Shown: positions 44,731-53,962, counted from the first letter of the stretch. The stretch: 64,000 bases of DNA from Candidatus Brevundimonas colombiensis (GCA_029202665.1 CP119326.1:992001-1056000); one strand, 5' to 3'. Notes: generated by a model from the sequence alone, not told the origin. Translations and numbers: made by a program.

Positions 44731-45957
44731 ATGCGGATAGAACAGGGCGTCATCCTCTGTGGGGGGCTGGGCAGCCGGCTTGGAAGCCTCACGGCGGAAA
44801 CCCCAAAGCCGCTCCTGCCCGTCGACGGAACGCCGTTCCTGCAGATCCTGATGCGGGAAATCACGCGCTATGGCGTCCGCCGCTTTCTGCTGCTCGCCGC
44901 ATACAGGTCGGAACAGATCGAGAGTTTCGCCCGATCGGTCGTCGAGGCGCTCGGGGGCGATGTCGAGGTCCTAGTGGTCATAGAGCCGGATCGGGCAGGC
45001 ACCGGCGGAGCCCTCTACAATGCCCGTCCCATGCTGGACGACGCCTTCTTCCTATTCAACGGCGACACCTTGCTCGACACGCCGCTGGATCGGCTGGCGG
45101 CCCTTCTCGACGACCCCGAGGCGATCGGCGCGATGGCCTTGCGTCGGCTCGAACAGGCCGGCCGTTACGGCGTCACGGTTCTGGAAGGCGACGCCATCAC
45201 GGCCTTCGGCGTCCCGCCGCTAGACGACGGCCCAGTCTACATCAACGGCGGCGTCGCCGCCTTCCGCAAGACTATGGTGGACGGCCTCAAACCGACCGGC
45301 TCCATGGAGGTCGAACTGCTGCCGGATCTGGCCGTGCAAGGCCGGTTGCGTGGCCTTCCGGTCAACGGATTCTTTCTCGATATCGGCGTGCCCGAAGATT
45401 TCGCCAGCGCCCAGACCAGCGTGCCGGCCTTCGTCCGCCGCCCCGCCCTCTTTCTGGACAGGGATGGCGTGATCAACCTCGACAAGGGCCACGTCGGGTC
45501 GATGGACCGGTTTGAGTGGGTGGAAGGCGCCCGCGAGGCCATCAAGGCGGCCAACACCTTGGGCTACTATGTATTCGTGGTTACCAATCAGGCGGGCATC
45601 GCCAAGGGTTACTATACCGAGGGTGACTATCAGACCGTCATGGATCATATCGATCAAGGTTTGGCCGAGATCGGTGGCAGGATCGATGACGTGCGTTTCT
45701 GCCCGTATCACCCTGACGGCGTCATTGCCGACTATCGAGTCGTCAGCGATTGGCGAAAGCCGGCTCCCGGCATGGTTCTGGATCTGCTGAAATCCTGGCC
45801 GGTCGATCGTGCCCGCAGCCTTCTGATCGGCGACAACCAGACCGATATCCAGGCGGCGGAGGCCGCCGGTTTGAAGGGCGAGCTCTTCACTGGAGGTCGT
45901 CTAGATGCATTCCTGGCCCCGTTGCTGACGTCATCCGATCGCAAGGACGTAATATGA
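44731..45957 (+). CDS. Nucleotidyltransferase-HAD phosphatase fusion (HddC-GmhB type)
   Basis: 408 residues. N-terminal sugar nucleotidyltransferase (about 1-228: GVILCGGLGSRLGSLTAETP then KPLLPVDGTPFLQILM; FLFNGDTLLDTPLD). C-terminal HAD phosphatase of GmhB type (about 235-400: ALFLDRDGVINLDKGHV, FVVTNQAGIAKGYY, DWRKPAPGMVLDLL, LLIGDNQTDIQAAEAAGL). Together they would dephosphorylate heptose 1,7-bisphosphate and activate heptose 1-phosphate. The GmhB zinc loop keeps its length but three of four ligands are replaced (C-P-Y-H ... V-S-D-W). The stop overlaps the next ATG by 4 bases. Confidence 0.88.
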   Translation: MRIEQGVILCGGLGSRLGSLTAETPKPLLPVDGTPFLQILMREITRYGVRRFLLLAAYRSEQIESFARSVVEALGGDVEVLVVIEPDRAGTGGALYNARPMLDDAFFLFNGDTLLDTPLDRLAALLDDPEAIGAMALRRLEQAGRYGVTVLEGDAITAFGVPPLDDGPVYINGGVAAFRKTMVDGLKPTGSMEVELLPDLAVQGRLRGLPVNGFFLDIGVPEDFASAQTSVPAFVRRPALFLDRDGVINLDKGHVGSMDRFEWVEGAREAIKAANTLGYYVFVVTNQAGIAKGYYTEGDYQTVMDHIDQGLAEIGGRIDDVRFCPYHPDGVIADYRVVSDWRKPAPGMVLDLLKSWPVDRARSLLIGDNQTDIQAAEAAGLKGELFTGGRLDAFLAPLLTSSDRKDVI

Positions 45958-47093
45958 GCTCCCAGACCTTCCTTCAGCTCAGGGACTGGCTTTTCGAGGA
46001 CGCCTTTCCCCTGTGGGCCACGACCGGGATAGACCTATCCAACGGCGGTTTCATCGAACTACTGGACGGCGGCGGCGCGGTTCTGCCGCGCCCGCTCCGT
46101 GCACGGCTGGTCGGGCGCCAAATCTACGCCTTCTCGATCGCCGCCCAGCTGGGCTGGACGGGACCCGCACGCGAGGTAGTGCGACACGGCCAGGACTATC
46201 TGCTTTCGGAGGTCGTGAGGGACGGAAAGGTGGCGCCGTTGTCGCCCCGCGACGGCGCAGCCGCCGTCGAAGGCTTCGACTTGTACGATCAGGCCTTTGT
46301 CCTGTTCGGGATGGCGGCGGCAGCGAGCCTGGGCGAATCAACCGAGGAATTGTCGCACATGGCGCGGGAGATTCTTGTGGAAATGCGGTCCGGCTACAGC
46401 CATCCCGTCGCCGGTTTCGAGGAGGGACGGCCCCGGACCCTGCCTCTTAAAGCCAACCCCCATATGCACATGTTGGAGGCATCCTTGGCCTGGTGTGAGG
46501 TCTTCGACCCCGATGGGGTTTGGGACGCTCTTGCGGACGAGATCGTCAGCCTCTGCCTCAAGCACTTCCTCGACCCGAAGACGGGCGCGTTGAGAGAGTA
46601 TTTCGACGGGGACTGGCGACTGATCGACGGCGCCGCCTATGACGTGGTCGAGCCTGGTCATCAGTCGGAGTGGGCTTGGCTGCTCATCCGGTGGGGCCTA
46701 CGCAAGCAACGAACCGACGCCGTCGCAGCGGGGCGGCGCCTCATTGAAATCGCCGAGAACCATGGCGTCTCAACACAGGACTTGGCTGTTAACGAACTGG
46801 GACCCGATCTGTCCGTCCGCAGCGGCCTGCACCGTCTTTGGCCGCAGACCGAACGCATCAAGGCCTTTGTCGCCCTTGGCTGGGTCGCGACCGACGAGGA
46901 CGAGCGACGGTATGCGCATCATAAGATGGAAGCCGCCGCGACAGGCCTGCTCCGCTACACACACCGCCCAGTTCGCGGCGGCTGGTGGGAGCATCTGGAC
47001 GCCTCGGGCCACCCCGTGGATGAGCCGATCAGGGCGAGTTCCTTATACCATATCACCTGCGCTGTAATGGAAATGACCCGAGCGACGCCTTGA
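45954..47093 (+). CDS. AGE family epimerase/isomerase
   Basis: 379 residues from the ATG overlapping the fusion gene's stop. It is an (alpha/alpha)6 barrel of the N-acylglucosamine 2-epimerase / mannose isomerase family: LVGRQIYAFSIAAQLGWTGP, EGFDLYDQAFVLFGMAAAAS, NPHMHMLEASLAWCEV and VEPGHQSEWAWLLIRWGLRK carry the family's His and Arg/Glu residues. Such enzymes isomerise or epimerise at C2 of free or phosphorylated sugars. It ends a four-gene coupled unit and probably supplies or edits the sugar made there; the exact sugar is unknown. Confidence 0.85.
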   Translation: MSSQTFLQLRDWLFEDAFPLWATTGIDLSNGGFIELLDGGGAVLPRPLRARLVGRQIYAFSIAAQLGWTGPAREVVRHGQDYLLSEVVRDGKVAPLSPRDGAAAVEGFDLYDQAFVLFGMAAAASLGESTEELSHMAREILVEMRSGYSHPVAGFEEGRPRTLPLKANPHMHMLEASLAWCEVFDPDGVWDALADEIVSLCLKHFLDPKTGALREYFDGDWRLIDGAAYDVVEPGHQSEWAWLLIRWGLRKQRTDAVAAGRRLIEIAENHGVSTQDLAVNELGPDLSVRSGLHRLWPQTERIKAFVALGWVATDEDERRYAHHKMEAAATGLLRYTHRPVRGGWWEHLDASGHPVDEPIRASSLYHITCAVMEMTRATP

Positions 47094-47163
47094 CGTTCGG
47101 TCCGCCCATTCGCGCAGTCCGTAAAGCAACTTGTTGAACCGCGCGCATCGCGGTCGAGTTCCC

Positions 47164-50100
47164 ATGATGAATACTCGCAGACCCCAGATCTTCCCGTTGT
47201 CGGAGATCGCCGATGCGGATGCGACCGCTTCCGTGTCGGTCGATCCGCTCGCGAAACTAGAAAGGGGGCTGGCCGACCTCACGGTGCGCTTCCAAGCGAC
47301 CGAAGCCGCCTTGGCGGAAATCCACCGACGTCAGGATGATGCCGCTCGGCTGAAGGCGGCGCCGAAAGCCCTTCCGCGCCCCTTGCGGGTTCTACGCCGC
47401 CGACTGCGCCAACTCGGCCTGTGGTCGGAGGGGCGAGCGAAGAAGGCGGATCTCGGCGGCGTCCTCGGCGCCGCCCGGGCGCTCGCTCCTACGCCGATCA
47501 AGCCCTTCTTCGATAAGCTGTCCCCCTACGAAGCCTGGATGGCGGCGAACCGCGTCACGACCGCATCCGTCGAAGACTTGAAGACAGCGCTTGCATCAGC
47601 CGCCGACCTGCCCTCGATCTCGATCTTGACGCCCGTTTTCAACACCCGCCCAGACTATCTCCAAGAGACGATTCGTTCGGTTCTCGGCCAGATTTACGGC
47701 GACTGGCAGCTCTGTCTTGTCGATGACGGCAGCACGTCTCCGGAAACGATCTCCGCGCTCGACATCCTTGAAGGCTCCGACCCCCGCATCCTGGTGCATC
47801 GCCGCGCAACCACGGGCGGCATCAGCAACGCCACCAATGACGCGGCGGAAATCGCCACTGGCGAGATCCTCCTGTTCCTAGACCACGACGACCTGTTGAC
47901 GCCTGACTGTCTGGCGGAGTTGGCGCTCTATTACAGCGCGCATCCCGAGGCCGATCTGGTCTACAGCGACGACGACAAGATCGACGATTCAGGCCGACGC
48001 TATGCGCCGCAGTTCAAGCCGGACTGGTCCCCGGTCCTTCTGCTATCGTTCATGTACCTCAGCCACGCCCTGACGGTTCGCCGAAGCCTGTTCATGGCGC
48101 TGGGCGGGTTCCGGAGCCGGTTCGACGGATCCCAGGACTATGACTTCGCCCTCCGGGCCGCCGAGCAGGCTCGCCATGTCGGCCATGTGCCCCGGGTCCT
48201 CTACCACTGGCGCGCCGCGGCGGGCTCCACCGCCGTGTCCGGCGACGCCAAGCCGGAAAGCTTTCGGGCCGGTCGGGAGGCCGTCCAGCAGGCCTTGGAT
48301 CGTCGCGGCGTCAAGGCCGTCGTCTGTCAGCCCGATTGGGCGGCGGAGGCGAAAGTCGGCATGTTCTCGCTCGATTTTCCCGACGATGGCCCGTCCGTGA
48401 CCCTCATCGTGCCGACCTACAACCGGGCCGACCTGCTCGGAGACTGCATCGAGTCTCTGAGGCAGACGACCTATTCGAACTACGACGTCCTAATCATCGA
48501 CAACGGAAGCGACGAGGCGGACGCCCTCGCTCTGCTCGCGGAATTGGCGCAGACCCCTCACACGACGGTTCTGCGAATCCCTAGACGTTCGGAAGGCTTC
48601 AACTTCTCGGCCCTAATGAACGAGGCCGTCGCGGCGGCAAGCGGCGAGTACGTCCTGTTCCTCAACAACGACACCAAGGTCATCAGCCCCAGGTGGCTCA
48701 GCCAGATGGTCGGCTATGGTCAGATCGAGGGGGTGGGTTGTGTAGGCGCCCTGCTTCGCTTCGGCGACGCCTCTGTCCAACACGCAGGCATCGTTCACGG
48801 GCCGAACGACGGCCTTGTCGGACACGCCTTTCGCCATGCTCCGCCGCACGACTGGGGCTATATGGGCTTCATTCGCACCGCGCGAGAATACAGCGGTGTC
48901 ACGGCAGCCTGCATGCTGACCCGGCGCGATCTCTTCATTGAAGCCGGCGGTTTCGATACCTCGAACTTCGCCGTGGCCTACAACGACGTCGACTACTGTT
49001 TCCGACTGGTCGAGGCGGGCTACAGTTGCGTCTATTGCCCGGACGCAGTCTTGTTCCACTACGAAGGCAAGACTCGCGGATACTCGGATAACCCGATCGA
49101 GGTCGCCAACTTGCGTCGCCTTTACGGCGATTGGCGCGACCCCTGGTACAACCCCAATCTTTCCCTGGACAGTGATCGGTTCGAGATCAGCGCACGCCGT
49201 CTCCCTATGCGGGCCCGCCGGCCGGTCAGGGCCGTGTTCATCAGCCACAACCTCAGTCGGGAGGGCGCCCCCAACACCCTGTTCGACCTGATCGCGGGGC
49301 TAAAGGCCGCCGGAATCGTGGACCCGCTCATCCTGTCTCCAAGAGACGGCCCTCTCCGCGACGACTACGAACAACTGGGCGTCGACGTCCGCCTTTTCAC
49401 CGAACCCGCGCGTGAGGCAGCCGTGTTCGAAAGCGGCCTGGAACGACTGGCCAAGGTCATCCAAGGATGGAACGCGGAAATGGTCGTCGCCAATACGCTT
49501 CGCGCCTTCTATGGGGTTAATGCCGCCGCCCGGATCGGAACGCCGGCGATCTGGCTTCAGCACGAAAGCGAACCCTGGGAGACCTATTTCGACTACCTGG
49601 AGCCGGGGGTCAGAAGCTTCGCCTATGCGGCCTTCGGCCAGGCCTACCGAATCACCTATGTCGCGGAGGCGACTCGCCGCGCCTGGGCCGGGGTGCAAAC
49701 CCGTCAGTCCTCACAGATCATACGCCACGGCGTGCCGCCCGTCCGTCTCGCCGAAGAGGTGGGACGATGGACCCGTGACGCTGCGCGATCGGCGCTGGGC
49801 GTCCGGGAGGACGAAACCGTTCTGTGTCTTCTCGGAACGGTCTGTAGGCGCAAGGGTCAGTTGGACCTGGTGCAGGCCTTGAAGTCAGTCATGGCCTTTT
49901 CCGCACGGCCGGTGCGTTGCTTAATCGCCGGCGCCGTGGCTGAACCCGACTACGAAGAGCAGATACGCGCCACCCTAGCGGAAATTCCCGGCGCTGATAA
50001 GGCCGTCACCGTGACTGGATCGGTGGCGGACATGGCGCCCTACTACGCCGCCGCCGATATGATCGTCTGCACGTCCCGCATGGAAAGTGCGCCTCGTGTG

Positions 50101-50388
50101 ATGATTGAGGCCATGGCCTTTGGTCTTCCAATCGTGACGACACCCGTTTTCGGCATTCCTGAAATGGTCCGCCCCGAGATCAACGCCCTTTTTTACGCAC
50201 CGGGAGATATCGACGGTTTGGCGCGCATCCTGCTGTCCTTAGTCTCCGACCCCGAACGGGGCCGGGCCATGGGCATGGCCGGCGCCGCCGTCCTGGCCAG
50301 CCTTCCTAGTTATCGGGACATGGTCGAGTCTTATGCGCAAATCATCCGCGAAGCCGCTCTGCTGAAGGATGACCGGCCGACGTTTTGA
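47164..50388 (+). CDS. Triple-domain glycosyltransferase (GT2-GT2-GT4)
   Basis: About 1,074 residues from ATG 47164 (ATG 47167 also possible). A short helical N-terminus (LAKLERGLADLTVRFQATEA) leads to a first GT2 domain (about 150-390: SISILTPVFNTRPDYL, LCLVDDGST, LFLDHDDLLTPD). A second GT2 follows (about 409-660: VTLIVPTYNRADLLGD, LFLNNDTKVI, CMLTRRDLFIEAGGFD), then a GT4 domain (about 683-1070: AVFISHNLSREGAPNTL, ESAPRVMIEAMAFGLPIVTT). Three transferase sites in one chain suggest assembly of an oligosaccharide repeat. A bidirectional stem-loop overlaps its stop. Confidence 0.92.
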   Translation: MMNTRRPQIFPLSEIADADATASVSVDPLAKLERGLADLTVRFQATEAALAEIHRRQDDAARLKAAPKALPRPLRVLRRRLRQLGLWSEGRAKKADLGGVLGAARALAPTPIKPFFDKLSPYEAWMAANRVTTASVEDLKTALASAADLPSISILTPVFNTRPDYLQETIRSVLGQIYGDWQLCLVDDGSTSPETISALDILEGSDPRILVHRRATTGGISNATNDAAEIATGEILLFLDHDDLLTPDCLAELALYYSAHPEADLVYSDDDKIDDSGRRYAPQFKPDWSPVLLLSFMYLSHALTVRRSLFMALGGFRSRFDGSQDYDFALRAAEQARHVGHVPRVLYHWRAAAGSTAVSGDAKPESFRAGREAVQQALDRRGVKAVVCQPDWAAEAKVGMFSLDFPDDGPSVTLIVPTYNRADLLGDCIESLRQTTYSNYDVLIIDNGSDEADALALLAELAQTPHTTVLRIPRRSEGFNFSALMNEAVAAASGEYVLFLNNDTKVISPRWLSQMVGYGQIEGVGCVGALLRFGDASVQHAGIVHGPNDGLVGHAFRHAPPHDWGYMGFIRTAREYSGVTAACMLTRRDLFIEAGGFDTSNFAVAYNDVDYCFRLVEAGYSCVYCPDAVLFHYEGKTRGYSDNPIEVANLRRLYGDWRDPWYNPNLSLDSDRFEISARRLPMRARRPVRAVFISHNLSREGAPNTLFDLIAGLKAAGIVDPLILSPRDGPLRDDYEQLGVDVRLFTEPAREAAVFESGLERLAKVIQGWNAEMVVANTLRAFYGVNAAARIGTPAIWLQHESEPWETYFDYLEPGVRSFAYAAFGQAYRITYVAEATRRAWAGVQTRQSSQIIRHGVPPVRLAEEVGRWTRDAARSALGVREDETVLCLLGTVCRRKGQLDLVQALKSVMAFSARPVRCLIAGAVAEPDYEEQIRATLAEIPGADKAVTVTGSVADMAPYYAAADMIVCTSRMESAPRVMIEAMAFGLPIVTTPVFGIPEMVRPEINALFYAPGDIDGLARILLSLVSDPERGRAMGMAGAAVLASLPSYRDMVESYAQIIREAALLKDDRPTF

Positions 50389-50403
50389 GGGCCGGTCATC
50401 CTT
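50365..50403. terminator. Bidirectional terminator between converging genes
   Basis: Perfect 14-base stem (AAGGATGACCGGCC, 50365-50378, and its complement 50390-50403) with an 11-base loop, ending in a short CTTTA. The left arm lies in the last codons of the glycosyltransferase and the loop holds its stop codon. The gene on the minus strand ends 8 bases further on, so it can serve both. Confidence 0.75.
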
Positions 50404-50410
50404 TAGGGAA

Positions 50411-51277
50411 TCAAGCTCCAGGCAGACGCCGCTCTCGCCGGACTTTGACGTCGTGCAGGATAAACTCGCCGTCGAGAGCAGGCATCATCAGGCTGACCCG
50501 AAAATCCGCCGTCCCATACCAGGTCCAGTCATGGGTAATCTCGATGCGGTAACGCCCAGGCACGCCGAACACGTGCCGGAAACCGGTCACGTCGTCGCCG
50601 CGTCCCCATTCCATCAGCAAGTCGGCCACGGGGCTCGCCTCGACCGTCACGTCGGCGACGAGGGTCCAGCGGCCGGCCGGAATGGTGATATTGGGTCCGT
50701 TCAGCAAAAGTCTGCGACGCCCGACGAGAGGAAGAATGCCCGGTGTTGCCGGCGCATCAGGGTAGTTAAAAATCTCGGCGTGCCAGATCGCCGCCGCATG
50801 TTCTTCGGCAGGTAGGGCGGAATAGATGTCGAGCGGCAGTGCGTCCACGGCCGGGCTTGTCTTGCCGCCGTCCTCCATCCGTGTGACGACGCCGAGACCC
50901 GGGACATCCAGTTCGGAATCGTCCACGCTCGCACGCGTCGCGCCGTTGAGCAGAGCGATATCTGCGGCGGCGAGGCGAAGCGACGCCTCATAAAGAATGT
51001 CGTGCTCTGACATTTCATGGTTAGTCGCCACAGCCGCGACCACCTGCGCCGGTGAAGCGACTTGGACGATCCAGTCCGTGGGAGGCCCCTCGGGGGCCAG
51101 GTCCCAGTAGCCGGCGACCAAGGTTGAACGTCCGTCCTCCAGAGCGGGCGCATCCTCGCCCCAGTCATGGGTGTGGAAGGCCCAGCCGCCGGTCTCCGCT
51201 CCGCGACGAAGACTGGCGATCCAAGCCTCCGTATTCGCTGTCGGGAGATGCACGACACGGACATGCCGTCGCGACAT
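50411..51277 (-). CDS. Unknown protein coupled to the polysaccharide ABC exporter
   Basis: 288 residues from an ATG that overlaps the kpsT stop by one base (TGATG). No signal peptide. The first 120 residues look alpha/beta (VRVVHLPTANTEAWIASLRR, STLVAGYWDLAPEGPPTDWI, AAIALLNGA-like). The last 110 (LLLNGPNITIPAGRWTLVAD, YRIEITHDWTWYGTADFRVS) look like a beta sandwich. No family is recognised. In some ABC-2 systems a beta-sandwich carbohydrate-binding domain is fused to the ATPase (Wzt); here the ATPase is short and this beta-rich protein follows it, so a separate glycan-recognition subunit is a guess. Confidence 0.7.
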   Translation of the reverse strand: MSRRHVRVVHLPTANTEAWIASLRRGAETGGWAFHTHDWGEDAPALEDGRSTLVAGYWDLAPEGPPTDWIVQVASPAQVVAAVATNHEMSEHDILYEASLRLAAADIALLNGATRASVDDSELDVPGLGVVTRMEDGGKTSPAVDALPLDIYSALPAEEHAAAIWHAEIFNYPDAPATPGILPLVGRRRLLLNGPNITIPAGRWTLVADVTVEASPVADLLMEWGRGDDVTGFRHVFGVPGRYRIEITHDWTWYGTADFRVSLMMPALDGEFILHDVKVRRERRLPGA

Positions 51278-51951
51278 CAGGCTGCCCTCAACCACGAATA
51301 GACGTCGATCGCTTCATCGATATCGTCGAAGACCTTGGCGCGGCCGCTTTCGATCACCAAGGCCCGAGAGCAATACTGCCGGATCAAATGAGTGTCGTGG
51401 GACGCCATCAGGAAGGCGCGGTTGGCGCGCCGCTCGAACAGTTCCTCATTACAACGACGCTGGAAACGAGCATCACCAACAGCCACCAGTTCGTCGATCA
51501 GATAGCAATCGAACTCGATTGCCAGCGATAGGCCAAAGGCGAGTCGCGCCCGCATGCCGGACGAGTAGTGCTTAACAGGCCTATGCATGGCCATGCCCAG
51601 TTCGGCAAAGCCCTCCACCCGCGCATAGACGTTCTCGTACTTTTTCCCATAGATTCTGGTGATGAAACGGATGTTATCGATACCGCTCAAACTGCCTTGG
51701 AATCCACCATTGAAGCCGATCGGCCAAGAGCAACTCATGCCCCAACGCACCTGCCCCGCGGTAGGGATCAGTGCTCCGCCTAGAATCTTGATGAGCGTCG
51801 ATTTTCCCTGACCGTTCCGACCGAGAATGCCTAGACGGCCTTGCCGACCAACATCGAAGCTCAAGTTGTTGAAGACTGGCTTGGAACCATGCGCAGCGTA
51901 GGTCATGCCAAGTTGCCGGACCGAAAGTCCGAGCTCGGATTCAGTGGTCAT
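51277..51951 (-). CDS. kpsT: Polysaccharide ABC exporter ATPase
   Basis: 224 residues, KpsT length, without a C-terminal carbohydrate-binding domain. Walker A is GILGRNGQGKSTLIK, the signature is KHYSSGMRARLAFGLSLAIE and Walker B is CYLIDELVAVGD; the switch His is in MASHDTHLIRQ. It powers export of capsule or O-polysaccharide through KpsM. The start ATG at 51951 overlaps the kpsE stop by 4 bases. Part of kpsM-kpsE-kpsT-unknown, read leftward. Confidence 0.94.
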   Translation of the reverse strand: MTTESELGLSVRQLGMTYAAHGSKPVFNNLSFDVGRQGRLGILGRNGQGKSTLIKILGGALIPTAGQVRWGMSCSWPIGFNGGFQGSLSGIDNIRFITRIYGKKYENVYARVEGFAELGMAMHRPVKHYSSGMRARLAFGLSLAIEFDCYLIDELVAVGDARFQRRCNEELFERRANRAFLMASHDTHLIRQYCSRALVIESGRAKVFDDIDEAIDVYSWLRAA

Positions 51952-53111
51952 TCTTCGACGCGGCTTTCCCGAATGCCTGCCCAGACCAGCCAGCCTATGC
52001 CATAGATGACCAAAGTCGTGGTTAGCACGGTGAGGATCGCCCAAAGCCGTCGCGGCTCCTTGGGGTAGTCCGGGGCATCGGGAGCCACGACAGTGTCCAA
52101 GTAAAGCCGCTGGCGACGGGCCTCGACCTGGGCCGTTGACAGCTCGGCCGTCGCGGAGGCGAGAAGCTTGTCCGCGAACTCACGCTCCAGCGTCAACTCT
52201 TCGTAAACTGAAATTTTTGGCGCCAGGGAATCGGCATTGCCGACGATCTTCTGCTGTTCGATCTCAATCTGCCTTTCAAAGGCTCGGATTCGACTGTCCA
52301 GGGCTGGCACCAAGGGGCTATCCGAGGCATCGGCTGCTAGTTGTGCCCGTTCTGCCTTAAGGGTCGCCAGTTTGACGCTCAACTCGCTGATCATCTGCGA
52401 GCCCGCCACAGCCGATCGGGCGGGATCGATGATCCCTTCACGATTGCGGAAGTTGGTCAGAGCCGCCTGGGCGGCGCCTAACCTAGCTTGGGCCTGACGC
52501 ACCGATAGCTGGCTTTGCGCCACGGTGTCGGCGGCTGCCCGCGCATTCATTCGGTTGATAAGGCCTTCACCGCTGACTAGCAGAGCTGCGTTGATGCGCT
52601 GGGCATCGCGTGCGGTAAACGCCTGGACGCGAAGAGTACTTATCCCAGTTTGTGAATCGTAGCCGATAGTCACGAAGCTGTTAAAGCCCTTACGGAAGCT
52701 CTCGAACGATTGGCTCGCGAAGGGGCGAGGCAGCCGAGACAGAGGATCGATGCCGGGCCGATCATAGGCCGCCGCCACATCAACCTTTGTCATGAGCTCG
52801 CGCAGACCATCCGCCGAACGCACATATTCGTGGATCGCATAGGCGTCGGTCGAACCGGCTGACAGCCCGACCCCTTGTAGGGCCATGCCAAGCTGTGAAA
52901 CCTGAGGCTGTGAAGGTGCGCGCACCACAAATGAGGATTCCGAGACATATCGTGGCGAAGCGATCAGCAGAAAATAAATAGCGGTGATCAAGGTCGGCAG
53001 GACGACGATGACCAGGAAGGCGATTGGCACGCGGCTGAACCACGATTTCCTGGTCGAGAGACCCGAAATCTGCGACGTGGGACCGAGATATGTGAGCTTG
53101 GATTCAGCCAT
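51948..53111 (-). CDS. kpsE: Capsule export inner-membrane/periplasmic protein of KpsE type
   Basis: 387 residues. Two membrane segments flank a periplasmic coiled coil: residues about 29-50 (IAFLVIVVLPTLITAIYFLL) and about 352-378 (LWAILTVLTTTLVIYGIGWL). After TM1 comes the PCP-type ASPRYVSESSFVVRAPS. The long helix region has SQLSVRQAQARLGAAQAALT. The proline-containing VVAPDAPDYPKEPRRLWAI before TM2 is typical of KpsE/BexC. It links the ABC exporter to an outer-membrane channel. Confidence 0.92.
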   Translation of the reverse strand: MAESKLTYLGPTSQISGLSTRKSWFSRVPIAFLVIVVLPTLITAIYFLLIASPRYVSESSFVVRAPSQPQVSQLGMALQGVGLSAGSTDAYAIHEYVRSADGLRELMTKVDVAAAYDRPGIDPLSRLPRPFASQSFESFRKGFNSFVTIGYDSQTGISTLRVQAFTARDAQRINAALLVSGEGLINRMNARAAADTVAQSQLSVRQAQARLGAAQAALTNFRNREGIIDPARSAVAGSQMISELSVKLATLKAERAQLAADASDSPLVPALDSRIRAFERQIEIEQQKIVGNADSLAPKISVYEELTLEREFADKLLASATAELSTAQVEARRQRLYLDTVVAPDAPDYPKEPRRLWAILTVLTTTLVIYGIGWLVWAGIRESRVEE

Positions 53112-53152
53112 GGTGGAAGCCTGAAGGTCCGGTCAAAATGATCGAGAATCTG

Positions 53153-53962
53153 TCAATCGATATCAAGATAGCGGCGTGTCTGTGCGAGCAGCAGGAGACC
53201 GACTAGGGTCAGTCCGGCAGCCCAAGCGATCGGATATAACGGGTTGAAGTGAGTCGGCACGAATTCGCCGAACACCGAAGATCTCACCATTTCAACCGTA
53301 TGGGGCAGTGGGTTTAGTAGGTAAATCCACTGATAGCGATGGGGAAGCCAATCCACCATCACAAACGCGCCCGAAAGCGGTATCATCAGATACATTGAAA
53401 CCGGCATCACCCGCTCGACGACTTCGTAACGGATCGCCAAAGACGCCATCGTCATCCCAAATCCGGAAGATAGCCAAGCGAGAATCAGGTAGGCCCCGTA
53501 AAGCATCACATAATCGCGAGGCGGGCTGACCGCCCCGAGAGCGAGGAGAACTATATAGACTACGAAAAAGGCCATGGCCCCGCCCGCGAGCTCTATAACT
53601 GCTCTTGAGAAGTAGAGATGAACTGGCTTGACGTCGCGATGATGCAGCAGTCCGACATTGGCGAGGATGGCGCCTCCGAAACTGCCCACAATGTGGCGGA
53701 ACAGCAGCAGGCACATGTAACCCGTCATCACGAAAGGTGCGACGCGGATGCCATGCTCATACTCCGGTTTCATGAGGGTCCAGAGCGCCATAACGCCGAA
53801 GCAGAAGACTAACGGTTCTAAGATAAGCCAGAGAAATCCCAGTCCTTCGCGGCCGTAGCGAGTGACGATTTCCCGCATGATTAGCGCGCCAATGATCCGG
53901 CCCTGCTTGCGGCCGCTGCGTAGAAACGATTTCAGGGACACCGGATTTTCACGCTTCACCAT
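53153..53962 (-). CDS. kpsM: Polysaccharide ABC exporter permease
   Basis: 269 residues from ATG 53962; a TTG at 54031 would add 23 residues. The N-terminal amphipathic stretch and REIVTRYGREGLGFLWLILEP are typical of KpsM/ABC-2 permeases. Six membrane segments can be traced (PLVFCFGVMALWTLM, MTGYMCLLLFRHIVGS, MAFFVVYIVLLALGAV, LILAWLSSGFGMTMASLAI, MPVSMYLMIPLSGAFVMVD, PIAWAAGLTLVGLLLLAQT). It forms the channel with kpsT. First gene of the leftward export unit. Confidence 0.92.
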   Translation of the reverse strand: MVKRENPVSLKSFLRSGRKQGRIIGALIMREIVTRYGREGLGFLWLILEPLVFCFGVMALWTLMKPEYEHGIRVAPFVMTGYMCLLLFRHIVGSFGGAILANVGLLHHRDVKPVHLYFSRAVIELAGGAMAFFVVYIVLLALGAVSPPRDYVMLYGAYLILAWLSSGFGMTMASLAIRYEVVERVMPVSMYLMIPLSGAFVMVDWLPHRYQWIYLLNPLPHTVEMVRSSVFGEFVPTHFNPLYPIAWAAGLTLVGLLLLAQTRRYLDID

